Shown in pieces: positions 1 to 7,998 of a DNA stretch of 64,000 nt (positions within the stretch are counted from its first letter, which is position 1; every line of letters begins with the position of its first letter). The stretch covers positions 47,734 through 111,733 of the forward strand of contig JAJTYM010000005.1 of NCBI GenBank assembly GCA_021463345.1, read 5' to 3'. The DNA comes from Pseudobdellovibrionaceae bacterium. GTDB taxonomy: Bacteria; Bdellovibrionota; Bdellovibrionia; Bdellovibrionales; JAMPXM01. The notes below the pieces were generated by a model, which did not search any database, was not told the DNA's origin, and worked only from the letters and a program-made list of their open reading frames with translations. A program made the position numbers and the translations under genes.

Positions 1-465
1 CAGGTGCTGTTTCTGGTCGTGGCCGACGGGGACGAGCTTCGTCCGGTACAGCAGGATGTCGGCCGCCATGAGGGCGGGGTACGTGAACAAGCCCGTTCCG
101 ACGTTCTCCCCTTTCGTGCTCTTGTCCTTGAACTGGGTCATGCGGGAGAGCTCGCCCATCCAGGTGTTGCACGTCAGGAGCCACGCGAGTTCGGCGTGAG
201 CGGGCACGTGCGACTGCATGAAGACGAGGCTCTTTTCGGGATCGATGCCGCACGCGATGTAGCTGGCGGCGTTCCGATAGGAGAGCTCGCGCAGCCGAGC
301 CGGGTCCTGCCGCAGGGTCACCGCGTGGAGGTCCACCACGCAGAACAGGCAGTCGTGGGAATCCTGGAGCCTCACCCAATTGCGGATCGCGCCCATGTAG
401 TTGCCGAGCATGACGCCGCCGCCGGTGGGCTGCACGCCGGAGAACAGGGTGGGTTTCACCGTCAT
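1..465 (-). CDS. trpS: Tryptophanyl-tRNA synthetase, N-terminal part (runs off the window)
   Basis: Class I aminoacyl-tRNA synthetase that charges tRNA-Trp in the cytosol. Only the first 155 codons are inside the window. The start region (FSGVQPTG), [27 protein letters not shown] and [20 protein letters not shown] follow E. coli TrpS closely, including the VPVGxDQKQH segment. The HIGH-equivalent reads MLGNY and is preceded by three glycines, one residue more than in E. coli (PSGELTIGNY). The ATG at 465 has an AGAGGAG ribosome site about 6 nt upstream. A terminator-like hairpin at 531-567 separates it from the lipoprotein gene upstream. Identification is firm; the rest of the gene is not visible. 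Confidence 0.95.
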   Translation of the reverse strand, partial: MTVKPTLFSGVQPTGGGVMLGNYMGAIRNWVRLQDSHDCLFCVVDLHAVTLRQDPARLRELSYRNAASYIACGIDPEKSLVFMQSHVPAHAELAWLLTCNTWMGELSRMTQFKDKSTKGENVGTGLFTYPALMAADILLYRTKLVPVGHDQKQHL

Positions 466-530
466 GAGGACTCCTCTGGAAAGACGTGGGAGGGGAGTCT
501 TCATCGCTAACCCGAATCGGCGCAAAAGAA

Positions 531-567
531 AAGCCCCGTCGACCGCGTCCGGCGGTCAGCGGGGCTT
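531..567 (-). terminator. Intrinsic terminator of the small lipoprotein gene
   Basis: A 16-bp inverted repeat with one two-base mismatch (arms start AAGCCCCG and end CGGGGCTT) is followed on the minus strand by TTTTCTTTTG. The TGA of the lipoprotein gene lies inside the upstream arm. It would end that transcript before trpS. Confidence 0.8.
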
Positions 568-768
568 CGAGCGATGGCCTGAGGTTTCGGCGCGGCCAAA
601 AGGGGTCGGAGTCCCCTCGGTCGTGACGCGGGCGCCGCCGCTTTGACCGCGATCGATCGATTTCATTTTGAATTCGCCGCATGCGACCGTCGTCGTCAGC
701 ACGAACGCGCAAAAGAAGAAGGCTTTGGCGGCTAGCTTCAGTTTGTTCTCTAGATTTTTGGTTTCCAT
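556..768 (-). CDS. Small predicted lipoprotein (70 aa)
   Basis: Short exported protein of unknown function. The N-terminus is charged (METKNLENKLK), followed by a hydrophobic stretch and a lipobox-like TVAC with Cys30 as the probable lipidation site, so the mature part is only about 40 residues. The mature part is polar and rich in Gly, Thr, Arg and Ser, with no recognisable domain. The start at 768 is preceded by a G-rich GCGGGGGG stretch. The stop codon lies inside the terminator hairpin, which supports a real transcription unit. No homologue is recognised; the lipoprotein call rests on the signal alone. Confidence 0.6.
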   Translation of the reverse strand: METKNLENKLKLAAKAFFFCAFVLTTTVACGEFKMKSIDRGQSGGARVTTEGTPTPFGRAETSGHRSKPR

Positions 769-953
769 CTCGACCCCCCGCAGAGTTCGTCAGTTCGCCT
801 TTCAGATGTTCATGGAGCGTGCCTGTTCCACGGCGCGCGGGATTTGCGTTTCATAATGTTTTCAGGTAGTTGCCGGTTTCGGCGCGCGTCTCACCGGGGC
901 GCATTTTCGGCGCTGACGTTTGCCGTCGCCGTGGTGTCTGGATCCTGTCGCCT

Positions 954-1018
954 GGGATCGGCCGTCGCCCCGCGTCCCGTCTCATTTTGAGCCGGGACGC
1001 GGGGCGACGGCCGATCCC
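954..1018. repeat. Very long perfect inverted repeat (26-bp arms) at the 3' end of the EamA gene
   Basis: Arms 954-979 and 993-1018 are perfect reverse complements of 26 nt. After a single mismatch (980/992) they continue with CTCA/TGAG around a TTT loop, so the stem is about 30 bp. The stop codon of the transporter gene (982-984) sits in the loop and the right arm encodes the last residues of the protein. There is no U-tract, so it is not a classical terminator, although such a stem would block RNA polymerase or exonucleases. The arms are much longer than typical REP units. Confidence 0.9.
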
Positions 1019-1500
1019 GCACGCCCGAGGCGGACGGCGGCGATGGCGCTCAGGACGATCAACGCGAGGCCGGCGAAGGTCCCGGGAGTCACGTCCTCGT
1101 GGAAAATGAACCAGCCGATCACGATCGCGTAAATGACGGCCAGGTATTGGAGCGCGCTGATGCTCGCGGCCGTCGCTCCTTGGTAGGCCCTGGTCATGTA
1201 GTACTGCGCGGCCTGCGTGGACAGGCCCATCACCGCGCTCGCGAGCGGCATGTGCTGGAGGGTGTGGGCGTACAGGAGAAGCGCGAGTGTCCCGAAGACG
1301 CCGCGCAGGACCAGCATCCTCTTGTTCCGGCCCCACGGGCGGATGCCGGCCGCCCGCAGCCAAACGAAGCTGATGAGAGCTGAAAAGAGGGCGCGGAAGA
1401 ATACGACTTCGGAGGCGGGGAGGTGCGGGAGGAACTTCACCGTCGCGTGCGCGACGGCGAAGAACAGCCCCGAGGCGATCAGGCAAGCGCTGGGGGTCAT
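982..1500 (-). pseudogene. EamA/DMT-family transporter lacking its middle part
   Basis: Drug/metabolite-transporter (RhaT/EamA) permease of the inner membrane. Family members are about 280-300 aa with ten helices in two EamA halves; this one has 172 aa. The first half is recognisable through TLALLLYAHTLQHMPLASA (helices 1-4). It then jumps directly to GLSTQAAQYYMTRAYQ, which belongs to the late second half, and ends with ISALQYLAVIYAIVIGWFIF and two more helices. Roughly 90-110 residues are missing in frame at about 1245-1255. The chosen ATG (1500) lies 5 nt after the stop of the upstream gene. It is probably a degraded gene, though a functional short dimeric carrier cannot be excluded. Confidence 0.7.
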
Positions 1501-1505
1501 GGCGT

Positions 1506-1985
1506 TCAGTCGGCGCGCGTGCGCCCGCGCCCGTTGTCGGATCTCACCCAATCACAGGAATAGCTGGGATAGGCCTTGTCCTCGAAATCGATGTGGAGGC
1601 GGTCAGGACGGATGGTGAGACGGGCGGTGATGTCCGATTTCACTTTGCCGCCGCAGATCTCCATGTTGCGGCGAGCGAGCTCCGTGCGGTCGGCGAGGTC
1701 CTCCCGCGTGTTCGTTTCGGCGAACTCGCAGTCGGGATCGAGATCGCTCTGCACCCGTCGCTCGCCGTTTTCGAGGTGGAACCTGTAGAGGCCGGTGACG
1801 TCGAGCGTGTTTTGCGAATCCATGTCTTTGGCTTTCGGCACTTCGAAAGAATGGCACAAATGCGCGCGGCCGCCGGCGCGCGCGTAAAACCCATCCTTGA
1901 GATGCTGGATGGGTGGCGTGGCCGACGCCGTCGCGGCGATCGACGCCAGGAGCGAAGCGGTGAGAATCCGGCGGATCAGAAACAT
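1506..1985 (-). CDS. Secreted protein of unknown function (159 aa)
   Basis: The N-terminus (MFLIRRILTASLLASIA) is a signal peptide with a likely cut after ASA near residue 23, so the protein should be periplasmic or released. The mature part contains four cysteines (AHLCHSF, DPDCEF, MEICGG, YSCDWV), consistent with two disulfides. No family is recognised. Its start overlaps the end of the lysozyme-like gene 1976-3181 by 10 nt and its stop lies 5 nt before the EamA gene, so the three were probably one translationally coupled operon. Confidence 0.75.
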   Translation of the reverse strand: MFLIRRILTASLLASIAATASATPPIQHLKDGFYARAGGRAHLCHSFEVPKAKDMDSQNTLDVTGLYRFHLENGERRVQSDLDPDCEFAETNTREDLADRTELARRNMEICGGKVKSDITARLTIRPDRLHIDFEDKAYPSYSCDWVRSDNGRGRTRAD

Positions 1986-3181
1986 GCTTGGAACCTCTTC
2001 ATGTGCGGTATGAGTTGCTTCTGCCTACGGTTGATAGGGCCCCAGTAGGTCTGTCTGTCGTTCGATGCCGTGCGGCCCTTTGAAAGTTGGCGACGGTTCA
2101 TGATGTCGATCGAACAGCGCGCTTGCCCGCCCACGGAACCGATATCGTAACACGCGGCCCCGCGGTCAGCGCGGATATTCCGGTCTTTTTCCATCGCCCA
2201 GAGGCCCCAGCCGCGGTACGGGTTGAGTCGCACCCGGCGACCCGTCTTATCGACGTATGTTACCGGGTGGTCTTTTCGCGGGTTGCAACCCGACTCCTCA
2301 TGTGCCAAAGCGGCCCAGAACCATAGCCAAGCTTTGTTTTTCATCTTCGGCGTGAGGTTGGCGAATTGCGGGCAGAGGTCCCCGAGGGCGTTCTGCGCGT
2401 AGAAGTTTTCCAGGTAACCGTCCTCGATCATGATTTTGGCGATCTCGTTTCCCCAGGGGCCGATCCTGCCTTCGTCGTCGATGATGTTCGAGCAACTGGC
2501 CGCGCGGCGACGGGAGGCGGCGGGGAAAATCCGGGTCGCGTCGCGCAAGGGACCGCTGGCGGTCGCCTGCGCGGTGATCTCCGCCAAGCCCGTCACGCGC
2601 GCGTGTTCGGCGCGCGGGCCGGGGACGGCGGTGCCGCAGTTCACGCACGGCGTGGCTGTCTCCGTGCGGTAAGACTTGTACGGCTTGGAGAGAATGACGT
2701 TGCCGGCCGACTTCTTCGGGCTCGAGGCGGACGGGCTTGGCGTGGGGACGATATCGAGGTTTTTGGTACGGTACAGCGAGCCGAGGGCGACCCACTTCGT
2801 TTCGCCGGCTTCGCTCGCGCCGAGGCGGGAGCCTTCGGCGGGATGCACGACCTGCACCGGATAGAACGTTTCCTTGTGGCCATCCCCGAACGCGAACGAT
2901 TTCGGGCCGGGTCGCCCGGATTGCGCCTTCGTCGCCCAATTCAAGATCGTTTCGCGCAAGTTGATCCGCCCGGCGCTCCGGACGACGAAACGCTCGGGAA
3001 CGGCGATCACGGAGCCGGCCTTCAAAGTGCCGTTGGTCTCCATTCTGCTCTGGTTGGCGCGGCCGACCCCGATATCGTGTTGAATCCGCAGATGCAGATC
3101 GCCGGCACGAGCGGTCGCCGTGAAGAGCGCCGCCAGCGATGCCGCGAAACCGATTGTCCATGCCTTTCGTGAGGTCATCAT
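1976..3181 (-). CDS. Secreted lysozyme/transglycosylase-like protein
   Basis: Exported 401-aa protein. Residues 1-26 form a signal peptide ending in ARA. Residues 27-230 are a low-complexity, Ser/Pro/Arg-rich region with a CVNCG pair. The C-terminal part contains WAALAHEESGCNP followed by a GWGLWAM segment. This resembles the catalytic Glu segment (x-x-ESG-x-P) and the following GLxQ/M motif of lytic transglycosylases, so peptidoglycan cleavage in the periplasm is inferred. Several cysteines flank the motif. The match is to motif pattern only; the exact family is uncertain. It is first in an apparent three-gene operon (3181 to 982). Confidence 0.65.
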   Translation of the reverse strand: MMTSRKAWTIGFAASLAALFTATARAGDLHLRIQHDIGVGRANQSRMETNGTLKAGSVIAVPERFVVRSAGRINLRETILNWATKAQSGRPGPKSFAFGDGHKETFYPVQVVHPAEGSRLGASEAGETKWVALGSLYRTKNLDIVPTPSPSASSPKKSAGNVILSKPYKSYRTETATPCVNCGTAVPGPRAEHARVTGLAEITAQATASGPLRDATRIFPAASRRRAASCSNIIDDEGRIGPWGNEIAKIMIEDGYLENFYAQNALGDLCPQFANLTPKMKNKAWLWFWAALAHEESGCNPRKDHPVTYVDKTGRRVRLNPYRGWGLWAMEKDRNIRADRGAACYDIGSVGGQARCSIDIMNRRQLSKGRTASNDRQTYWGPINRRQKQLIPHMKRFQACF

Positions 3182-3372
3182 GCAAAGGCTTAGTACAAGG
3201 CCCGTGCCATCTGTTTTTCGAGTGTTTCAGGCAGGTTGGAGGGCTTGCGGCGACTCTCCAGCGTGATTTGTCAGCCGACTGTCAAGGGTCATCGGCACGC
3301 AGTCGCCGGTCGCCGACGGGGCATCCCGGCGCGCATGGACAAGGCGGTCGAACAATGCTGTGATCGTGGGCG

Positions 3373-4605
3373 ATGCCGCAACCCCCGAGTCCCGGTTCGC
3401 CGGCCCTCCCGATCGAGACGCCCGCGCGCGAATGGCCTTTGCTCCTGGTGCTCGCGGGAACGCAGTTCGTGCACATCCTCGACTTCGTGATCATCATGCC
3501 GCTCGGCCCCCAGTTCATGCGCGATCTCGCGATCTCGCCGCAGCAGTTCGGCCTCCTGGTCTCGATCTACACGTTCAGCGCGGCGCTGTGGGGGTTCGCC
3601 GGGGTGTTTTTCATCGACCGGTTCGACCGCAAGAGCGCGCTGCTCCTGTTGTCCGCCGGATTCGCTTTGGGCACGCTCGTCTGCGGTCTTGCGCCTGGTT
3701 TCGAGACCCTGCTCCTGGGACGGGCGATCGCGGGCGCGTTCGGCGGTTTGATGGGCGCCGTGGTGTTTTCGATCATCGGCGATACGTTCCCGGAGAACCG
3801 CAGGGGCTCGGCCACCGGCACCGTGATGTCCGCGTTTTCCGTCGCCAGCGTCGCCGGGGTGCCGCTCGGCCTCTGGGCCGCCCGGGTGAGCTGGCGGCTG
3901 CCGTTTCTGGGGCTCGCCGGGGCGGGCGCGGCGTTGTTGATCGCGGCGGCGCTGGCGTTGCCGGCGCTCCGCGCGCATCTGAACGGCGCGCGCCCGCGTT
4001 CGATGGGAGAGGACCTGCGCTTCATGCTCTGCACGCGCAACCATTGGCGCGCCTACGGGATGATCGTCTCGCTCATGTTCGCGGCGTTTTCCGTGATCCC
4101 GTTCATGGCGACGTACCTGGTGCGTAACGTGGGGCTGGCCGAAAGCGAGCTGCCTTACGTCTACTTGATCGGCGGGGCGTTCGCGCTGGGCACGTCGCGC
4201 CTGATCGGCCGCCTCTCGGACCGGTACGGGAAGCACTTCATGTTCGCCCTTCTTGCCGCTCTTTCGGTCCTGCCGATCCTCCTGCTCACGCGTTTGCCCC
4301 GTCTCTCGCTCGCGCCGGTGATCCTGGCGACGACCGTGTTCACGGTGTTGATCTCGGGCCGCGCGATCCCGGCGATGTCGTTGATCACCAGTTCGGTCGA
4401 GGGCGTGCGCCGGGGGAGTTTCATGAGTTTCACCGGCGCCGTCCAGCAGACGGCTTCCGGCTTCGCGTCCTTGGCGGGGGGAATGATTCTGGCCGAGGGA
4501 CCCGGCGGCGAACTGCTGGGTTACGATTGGGTGGGTTATCTGGCCGTCGTTGCCACTTTGGCGAGCATCGCGATCGGTCGCAGGCTGAAAATCGTTGGCG
4601 GCTGA
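3373..4605 (+). CDS. MFS transporter (DHA1/AraJ-like)
   Basis: Inner-membrane major facilitator with 410 aa and twelve predicted helices, the usual length for proton-driven sugar or drug exporters. The loop after helix 2 reads GVFFIDRFDRKSALL, the MFS signature (G-x-x-x-D-R-x-x-R-K/R), with the second-half equivalent at GRLSDRYGKHFM. The proline-rich N-terminus to about residue 22 is cytosolic. The substrate cannot be told from sequence. The ATG at 3373 lies about 8 nt after TGTGAT, a possible -10 element, and there is no clear Shine-Dalgarno. The methyltransferase gene follows after 26 nt. Confidence 0.9.
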   Translation: MPQPPSPGSPALPIETPAREWPLLLVLAGTQFVHILDFVIIMPLGPQFMRDLAISPQQFGLLVSIYTFSAALWGFAGVFFIDRFDRKSALLLLSAGFALGTLVCGLAPGFETLLLGRAIAGAFGGLMGAVVFSIIGDTFPENRRGSATGTVMSAFSVASVAGVPLGLWAARVSWRLPFLGLAGAGAALLIAAALALPALRAHLNGARPRSMGEDLRFMLCTRNHWRAYGMIVSLMFAAFSVIPFMATYLVRNVGLAESELPYVYLIGGAFALGTSRLIGRLSDRYGKHFMFALLAALSVLPILLLTRLPRLSLAPVILATTVFTVLISGRAIPAMSLITSSVEGVRRGSFMSFTGAVQQTASGFASLAGGMILAEGPGGELLGYDWVGYLAVVATLASIAIGRRLKIVGG

Positions 4606-4631
4606 GACGGGCCTAAGATAGGGTGTTCCGC

Positions 4632-5204
4632 ATGCGCCAAGACATCTTAGAGTTCGTGAAAGCCGCCATCCGCAACCCACTCGAAGTCGCGACGATCTTC
4701 CCCACTTCGAAACCTCTCGCCGAACGCATGCTCGATCTGGCCGGCGTCGACCGCCCGGGGCTGGTGGCCGAGGTCGGCTTCGGCACCGGCGCGATCACGA
4801 AGCACCTGGCGCCGCGCCTGAAGGACCCCAAGCGCTACCTCGGTCTCGAGCTCAACGGCGACATGGTTCATTACATGCGCCGGAACTACCCCGAACTTCG
4901 TTTCGAGAGAGGGCCGGCCGAATCGTTGCCGGAGCTGACCGGAGCCGCCAGGGTGACGACGGTGGTGTCCTCGTTGCCCTGGACGATGTTCGCGCCCGGG
5001 ACGCAGAAGCGCACGCTCGCCGGCATCCACGAGGCGCTGGCCGAAAACGGCCGCTTCGTCACGTACGTTTGCGTGAACGCCATGTGGTACCCGCAGGCGC
5101 AGCACATGGGCGGTCTGCTCAACGGGATGTTCCGTTCCGTCGTCAAAAGCCCGATCGAATGGCGGAACGTGCCGCCCGCTTTCGTCTATCTCTGTACCAA
5201 GTGA
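4632..5204 (+). CDS. PmtA-like SAM-dependent (phospholipid) methyltransferase
   Basis: Class I methyltransferase of the KsgA/PmtA type (COG3963-like), 190 aa. EVGFGTGAIT is the SAM-binding glycine motif I and LGLELNGDM the acidic motif II. The family methylates phosphatidylethanolamine at the membrane surface, and VVSSLPWTMF corresponds to its conserved post-motif segment. Two starts are possible, GTG 4623 and ATG 4632; the ATG is preferred because AGGG precedes it by 8 nt. TAAGAT at 4614-4619 could be a -10 box, which would allow independent expression from the MFS gene. Substrate assignment is by family only. Confidence 0.8.
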   Translation: MRQDILEFVKAAIRNPLEVATIFPTSKPLAERMLDLAGVDRPGLVAEVGFGTGAITKHLAPRLKDPKRYLGLELNGDMVHYMRRNYPELRFERGPAESLPELTGAARVTTVVSSLPWTMFAPGTQKRTLAGIHEALAENGRFVTYVCVNAMWYPQAQHMGGLLNGMFRSVVKSPIEWRNVPPAFVYLCTK

Positions 5205-5216
5205 GCTCTGCGCCAA

Positions 5217-5251
5217 GTGGGCCTCGTCGAGTGGGCCTCGTCGAGTGGGCC
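5217..5251. repeat. 14-bp tandem repeat, 2.5 copies
   Basis: The unit GTGGGCCTCGTCGA occurs at 5217-5230 and 5231-5244, followed by half a unit to 5251. It lies between the convergent ends of the methyltransferase and xylH genes. Confidence 0.9.
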
Positions 5252-5290
5252 GGAGCGGCGGCTGGGCGCGCGTCGCCCCGGGAACGTCTG

Positions 5291-6460
5291 TCAGGCGGCT
5301 TGACGCTGGCCTTTGTCGAGCGCGACGGCCGCGATGATGAGGACCCCTTTGAAGACCATTTGATAGAAGCTCGGCACGCCGAGCAGGTCCATCGAGTTGT
5401 TGAGCGTGGCGATCGTCAGAGCGCCGATGAAGCTGCCGAGGATGGTTCCCGTTCCGCCTTTGAGCGAGGTGCCGCCGATGACGACGGCGGCGATCGCGTC
5501 GAGTTCGAAGAGTTGGCCCGCGTTCGGGTCCGCGCCGTTGAGGCGCGAAGCGAGGAGCGCGCCGGTCAAACCCGCGAGCGCGCCCATGATGGCGTAGACG
5601 CTCCAGATCACGCGTTTGACCGGAACGCCGGCCCAGTGGGCGGCGCGTTCGTTGGAGCCGATGGCGTACACGCCGCGCCCGAACGTCGTGCGCGTGAGCG
5701 CGAACGCCGCGAGCCCCATGACGGCGGTGAGGAAGACCGCCAGCATCGGCACCCCTTTGTAGCTGATGAACGCCCACGCGAGCAGGGAGAAGGTGGCGAG
5801 CGGGGCGATCGCGTCGGCGAGGTTCCTGCGCATCGTGACGAGGAGCCCGCCGATCACCGCGGCCATCAGCGCGACGCTCAGGGCCGGCGAGAGGTACGCG
5901 TCGGAAATCGGCGTGAGCGCGTCGCCCATCGGGGAAATGCTCGAACCTCCCGAGAAGATGAGAGCCAGGCCCCGGGCCACGACCATCATGCCCAAAGTGA
6001 TCACGAAGGGCGCGATGCCGAGGAGAGAGACGAGGCCGCCGTTGACGAAGCCGGCGGCCAGGCCGGTGCCGACCGCCAAGGCCACCGTGCCGAGGGCGCC
6101 CGCGCCGTCCAGCGCGTTCCAGCCCCAAACGACCTGGCTGACGCCGGCGACGACGCCTGAAAGAGCCACGATCGAGCCGATCGAGAGGTCGATCCCGCCG
6201 TGCAGGATGACGAAGGTCATGCCGGCGGCGAGAATGCCGTTGAGCGACGCTTGACGGAGCAGGTTGGTGAGGTTGCGCGAGGCGAGGAACGAGCCTTCCG
6301 TCAGCGCGGCCGCGATCACGACGAGCGTCAGGAACCCGATCCAGGCCCCGTTCTTGCGGATGAACTCGCGCAGGCGGTCGCCGCGGGCGGGCTCGGAGCG
6401 GCTCGGCGGCCGCGAGGACGGGGCGGGGAAGATCGTTTCGGTCGCTTGGGTTTCAATCAC
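5291..6460 (-). CDS. xylH: Xylose-type sugar ABC transporter permease
   Basis: Inner-membrane permease of the ribose/xylose (BPD_transp_2) family, 389 aa, the usual XylH length. It has a polar N-terminus of about 38 residues, then around ten helices. ILAAGMTFVILHGGIDLSIG and AIAAVVIGGTSLKGGTGT are the two conserved signatures of this permease family. Its start overlaps the ATPase gene by 4 nt (ATGA), so it is the last gene of the xylF-xylG-xylH operon. Xylose is inferred from the binding protein; the permease alone would fit ribose or other pentoses. Confidence 0.92.
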   Translation of the reverse strand: MIETQATETIFPAPSSRPPSRSEPARGDRLREFIRKNGAWIGFLTLVVIAAALTEGSFLASRNLTNLLRQASLNGILAAGMTFVILHGGIDLSIGSIVALSGVVAGVSQVVWGWNALDGAGALGTVALAVGTGLAAGFVNGGLVSLLGIAPFVITLGMMVVARGLALIFSGGSSISPMGDALTPISDAYLSPALSVALMAAVIGGLLVTMRRNLADAIAPLATFSLLAWAFISYKGVPMLAVFLTAVMGLAAFALTRTTFGRGVYAIGSNERAAHWAGVPVKRVIWSVYAIMGALAGLTGALLASRLNGADPNAGQLFELDAIAAVVIGGTSLKGGTGTILGSFIGALTIATLNNSMDLLGVPSFYQMVFKGVLIIAAVALDKGQRQAA

Positions 6461-7995
6461 GGCTGTTCACCTGCTTTCGGCGAAGGGGCGGCGACCGCGC
6501 GTTTCATGATCGCCTCTTGGCTGTATTCGGGCCTGGAAAGCTCCCCGGTCCGCATCCCCTGGTTGAGGATGACGATGCGGTCGGCGAGCGCCATCAGCTC
6601 CGGGAGGTCGGAGCTGACGATGAGCAGGCTCTTGCCCTCGGCCGCGAGTTTGAAGAGGATCTCGTAGATTTCGAATTTCGCGCCGACGTCCACGCCGCGC
6701 GTGGGTTCGTCCATCAGGATCACGTCGGGGTTCGTCTGCAGGGCGCGGCCGATGATGACCTTCTGCTGGTTCCCGCCGGAAAGCTCCTGGATCTTCTGCT
6801 CGACGCCTCGAGCCTTGGTGTTCAGCCGCCGCAAGCTTCGCTCGGAGAGCTCGCGCTCGGCGCGCGCCCGGATGATCTTGAGCAGGCCGCCGCTCGCCAG
6901 TCGCGCCAGGGCGACGTTCTCGTCGAGCGAGCGGCCCGGCAGGATGCTGTCGCGCTTACGGTCTTCGCCGACGAACGCGATCCCCTCGCGGAGCGCCCGG
7001 CGGGCGCTCCGCGAGGGGATCGCGCGCCCATTGAGGAACAAGCCGCCCGTGGTCGCGATGCCGCGGTCGCCGAAAATCCCTTGCAGCAGTTCGGAACGCC
7101 CCGAACCGAGCAGGCCGGCGAAGCCGAGGATCTCGCCTTTGCGGAGCTCGAAAGAGACGGGGCCGAAGAGCTTGCGCCCGCCCGGGACGCGGCCGGCGAA
7201 TCCGTCGGCGACGAGAACCGCTTCGCCGAGCGGCCGCGCGGGCGGGTCGGGGAAGAGGCGGTCGAGCGGGCGGCCGACCATCTGCTGGACGAGCTTGTCC
7301 TCGGGGAGGTCCGCGGCGGCGGCGGTGTGCACCGTCCGCCCGTCGCGCAGGACCGCGATGCGGTCGGCGAGTGCGTAGACCTCCTCCGTCTTGTGCGAGA
7401 TGTAGACGAGCCCCTTGCCTTGGGCGCGCAGGTCCTTCATCAGGTGGAAGAGCGTCGTCACTTCGCGGGGCGTGAGCGCCGAGGTCGGTTCGTCGAGGAT
7501 CAGCACGCGGCCGCGGCGGGAGAGGGCCTTGGCGATCTCGACAAGCTGCTGTTGGCCCACGCTCAGATCGCCCATTTTGTCTGATGGTTCGCACGCGGCG
7601 CCGACTCTCCCGATCCAGGCGGCGGCCTCGCTCTCGAGCGTCGCCCAGTCGACCAAGCCGCCGAAGCGCTTCGGCCAGTGGCCGACGAACAGGTTCTCGG
7701 CCACGGTGAGGTGGGGGAAGCCCGAGAGTTCCTGATGGATGATCGCGATGCCGGCGCGTTCGGCGTCGAGCGGCGAACGGAATGCGCGCTCCTCGCCGTC
7801 GATCCGGACGCGCCCTTCGAAGGATCCGGCCGGGTACGCCCCGCTCAGGATTTTCATCAAAGTGCTTTTGCCCGCGCCGTTTTCGCCGACGAGGGCGAGG
7901 ATCTCGCCGCTGCGGATTTCGAGGTCCACGCCGTCCAGGGCTTTGACGCCGGGGAAACGCTTGGTGACTTGTTCAAGGCGAACGAGAGCCGCCAA
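6457..7995 (-). CDS. xylG: Sugar ABC transporter ATPase with two nucleotide-binding domains
   Basis: Cytosolic ATPase that powers the XylFGH importer; 512 aa with two ABC domains. The first has a full Walker A (GENGAGKST), signature LSVGQQQ and Walker B with VLILDEPTSA. The second has the degenerate P-loop GLLGSGRSE, signature LSGGNQQK and VILMDEPTRGVDVG, as is normal for XylG/RbsA/MglA. It starts 4 nt after xylF. A 23-bp perfect inverted repeat (6976-7024) lies in the second-domain coding sequence (residues about 324-340) without breaking the frame. Confidence 0.95.
   Translation of the reverse strand: MAALVRLEQVTKRFPGVKALDGVDLEIRSGEILALVGENGAGKSTLMKILSGAYPAGSFEGRVRIDGEERAFRSPLDAERAGIAIIHQELSGFPHLTVAENLFVGHWPKRFGGLVDWATLESEAAAWIGRVGAACEPSDKMGDLSVGQQQLVEIAKALSRRGRVLILDEPTSALTPREVTTLFHLMKDLRAQGKGLVYISHKTEEVYALADRIAVLRDGRTVHTAAAADLPEDKLVQQMVGRPLDRLFPDPPARPLGEAVLVADGFAGRVPGGRKLFGPVSFELRKGEILGFAGLLGSGRSELLQGIFGDRGIATTGGLFLNGRAIPSRSARRALREGIAFVGEDRKRDSILPGRSLDENVALARLASGGLLKIIRARAERELSERSLRRLNTKARGVEQKIQELSGGNQQKVIIGRALQTNPDVILMDEPTRGVDVGAKFEIYEILFKLAAEGKSLLIVSSDLPELMALADRIVILNQGMRTGELSRPEYSQEAIMKRAVAAPSPKAGEQP
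6976..7024. repeat. 23-bp perfect inverted repeat inside xylG
   Basis: Arms 6976-6998 and 7002-7024 are exact reverse complements with a 3-nt loop (GGC). On the minus strand the region encodes the stretch around AIPSRSARRALREGIA, just before the conserved EDRKR motif. A near-perfect hairpin of this length inside a conserved coding region is unusual. Confidence 0.95.
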
Positions 7996-7998
7996 GGG

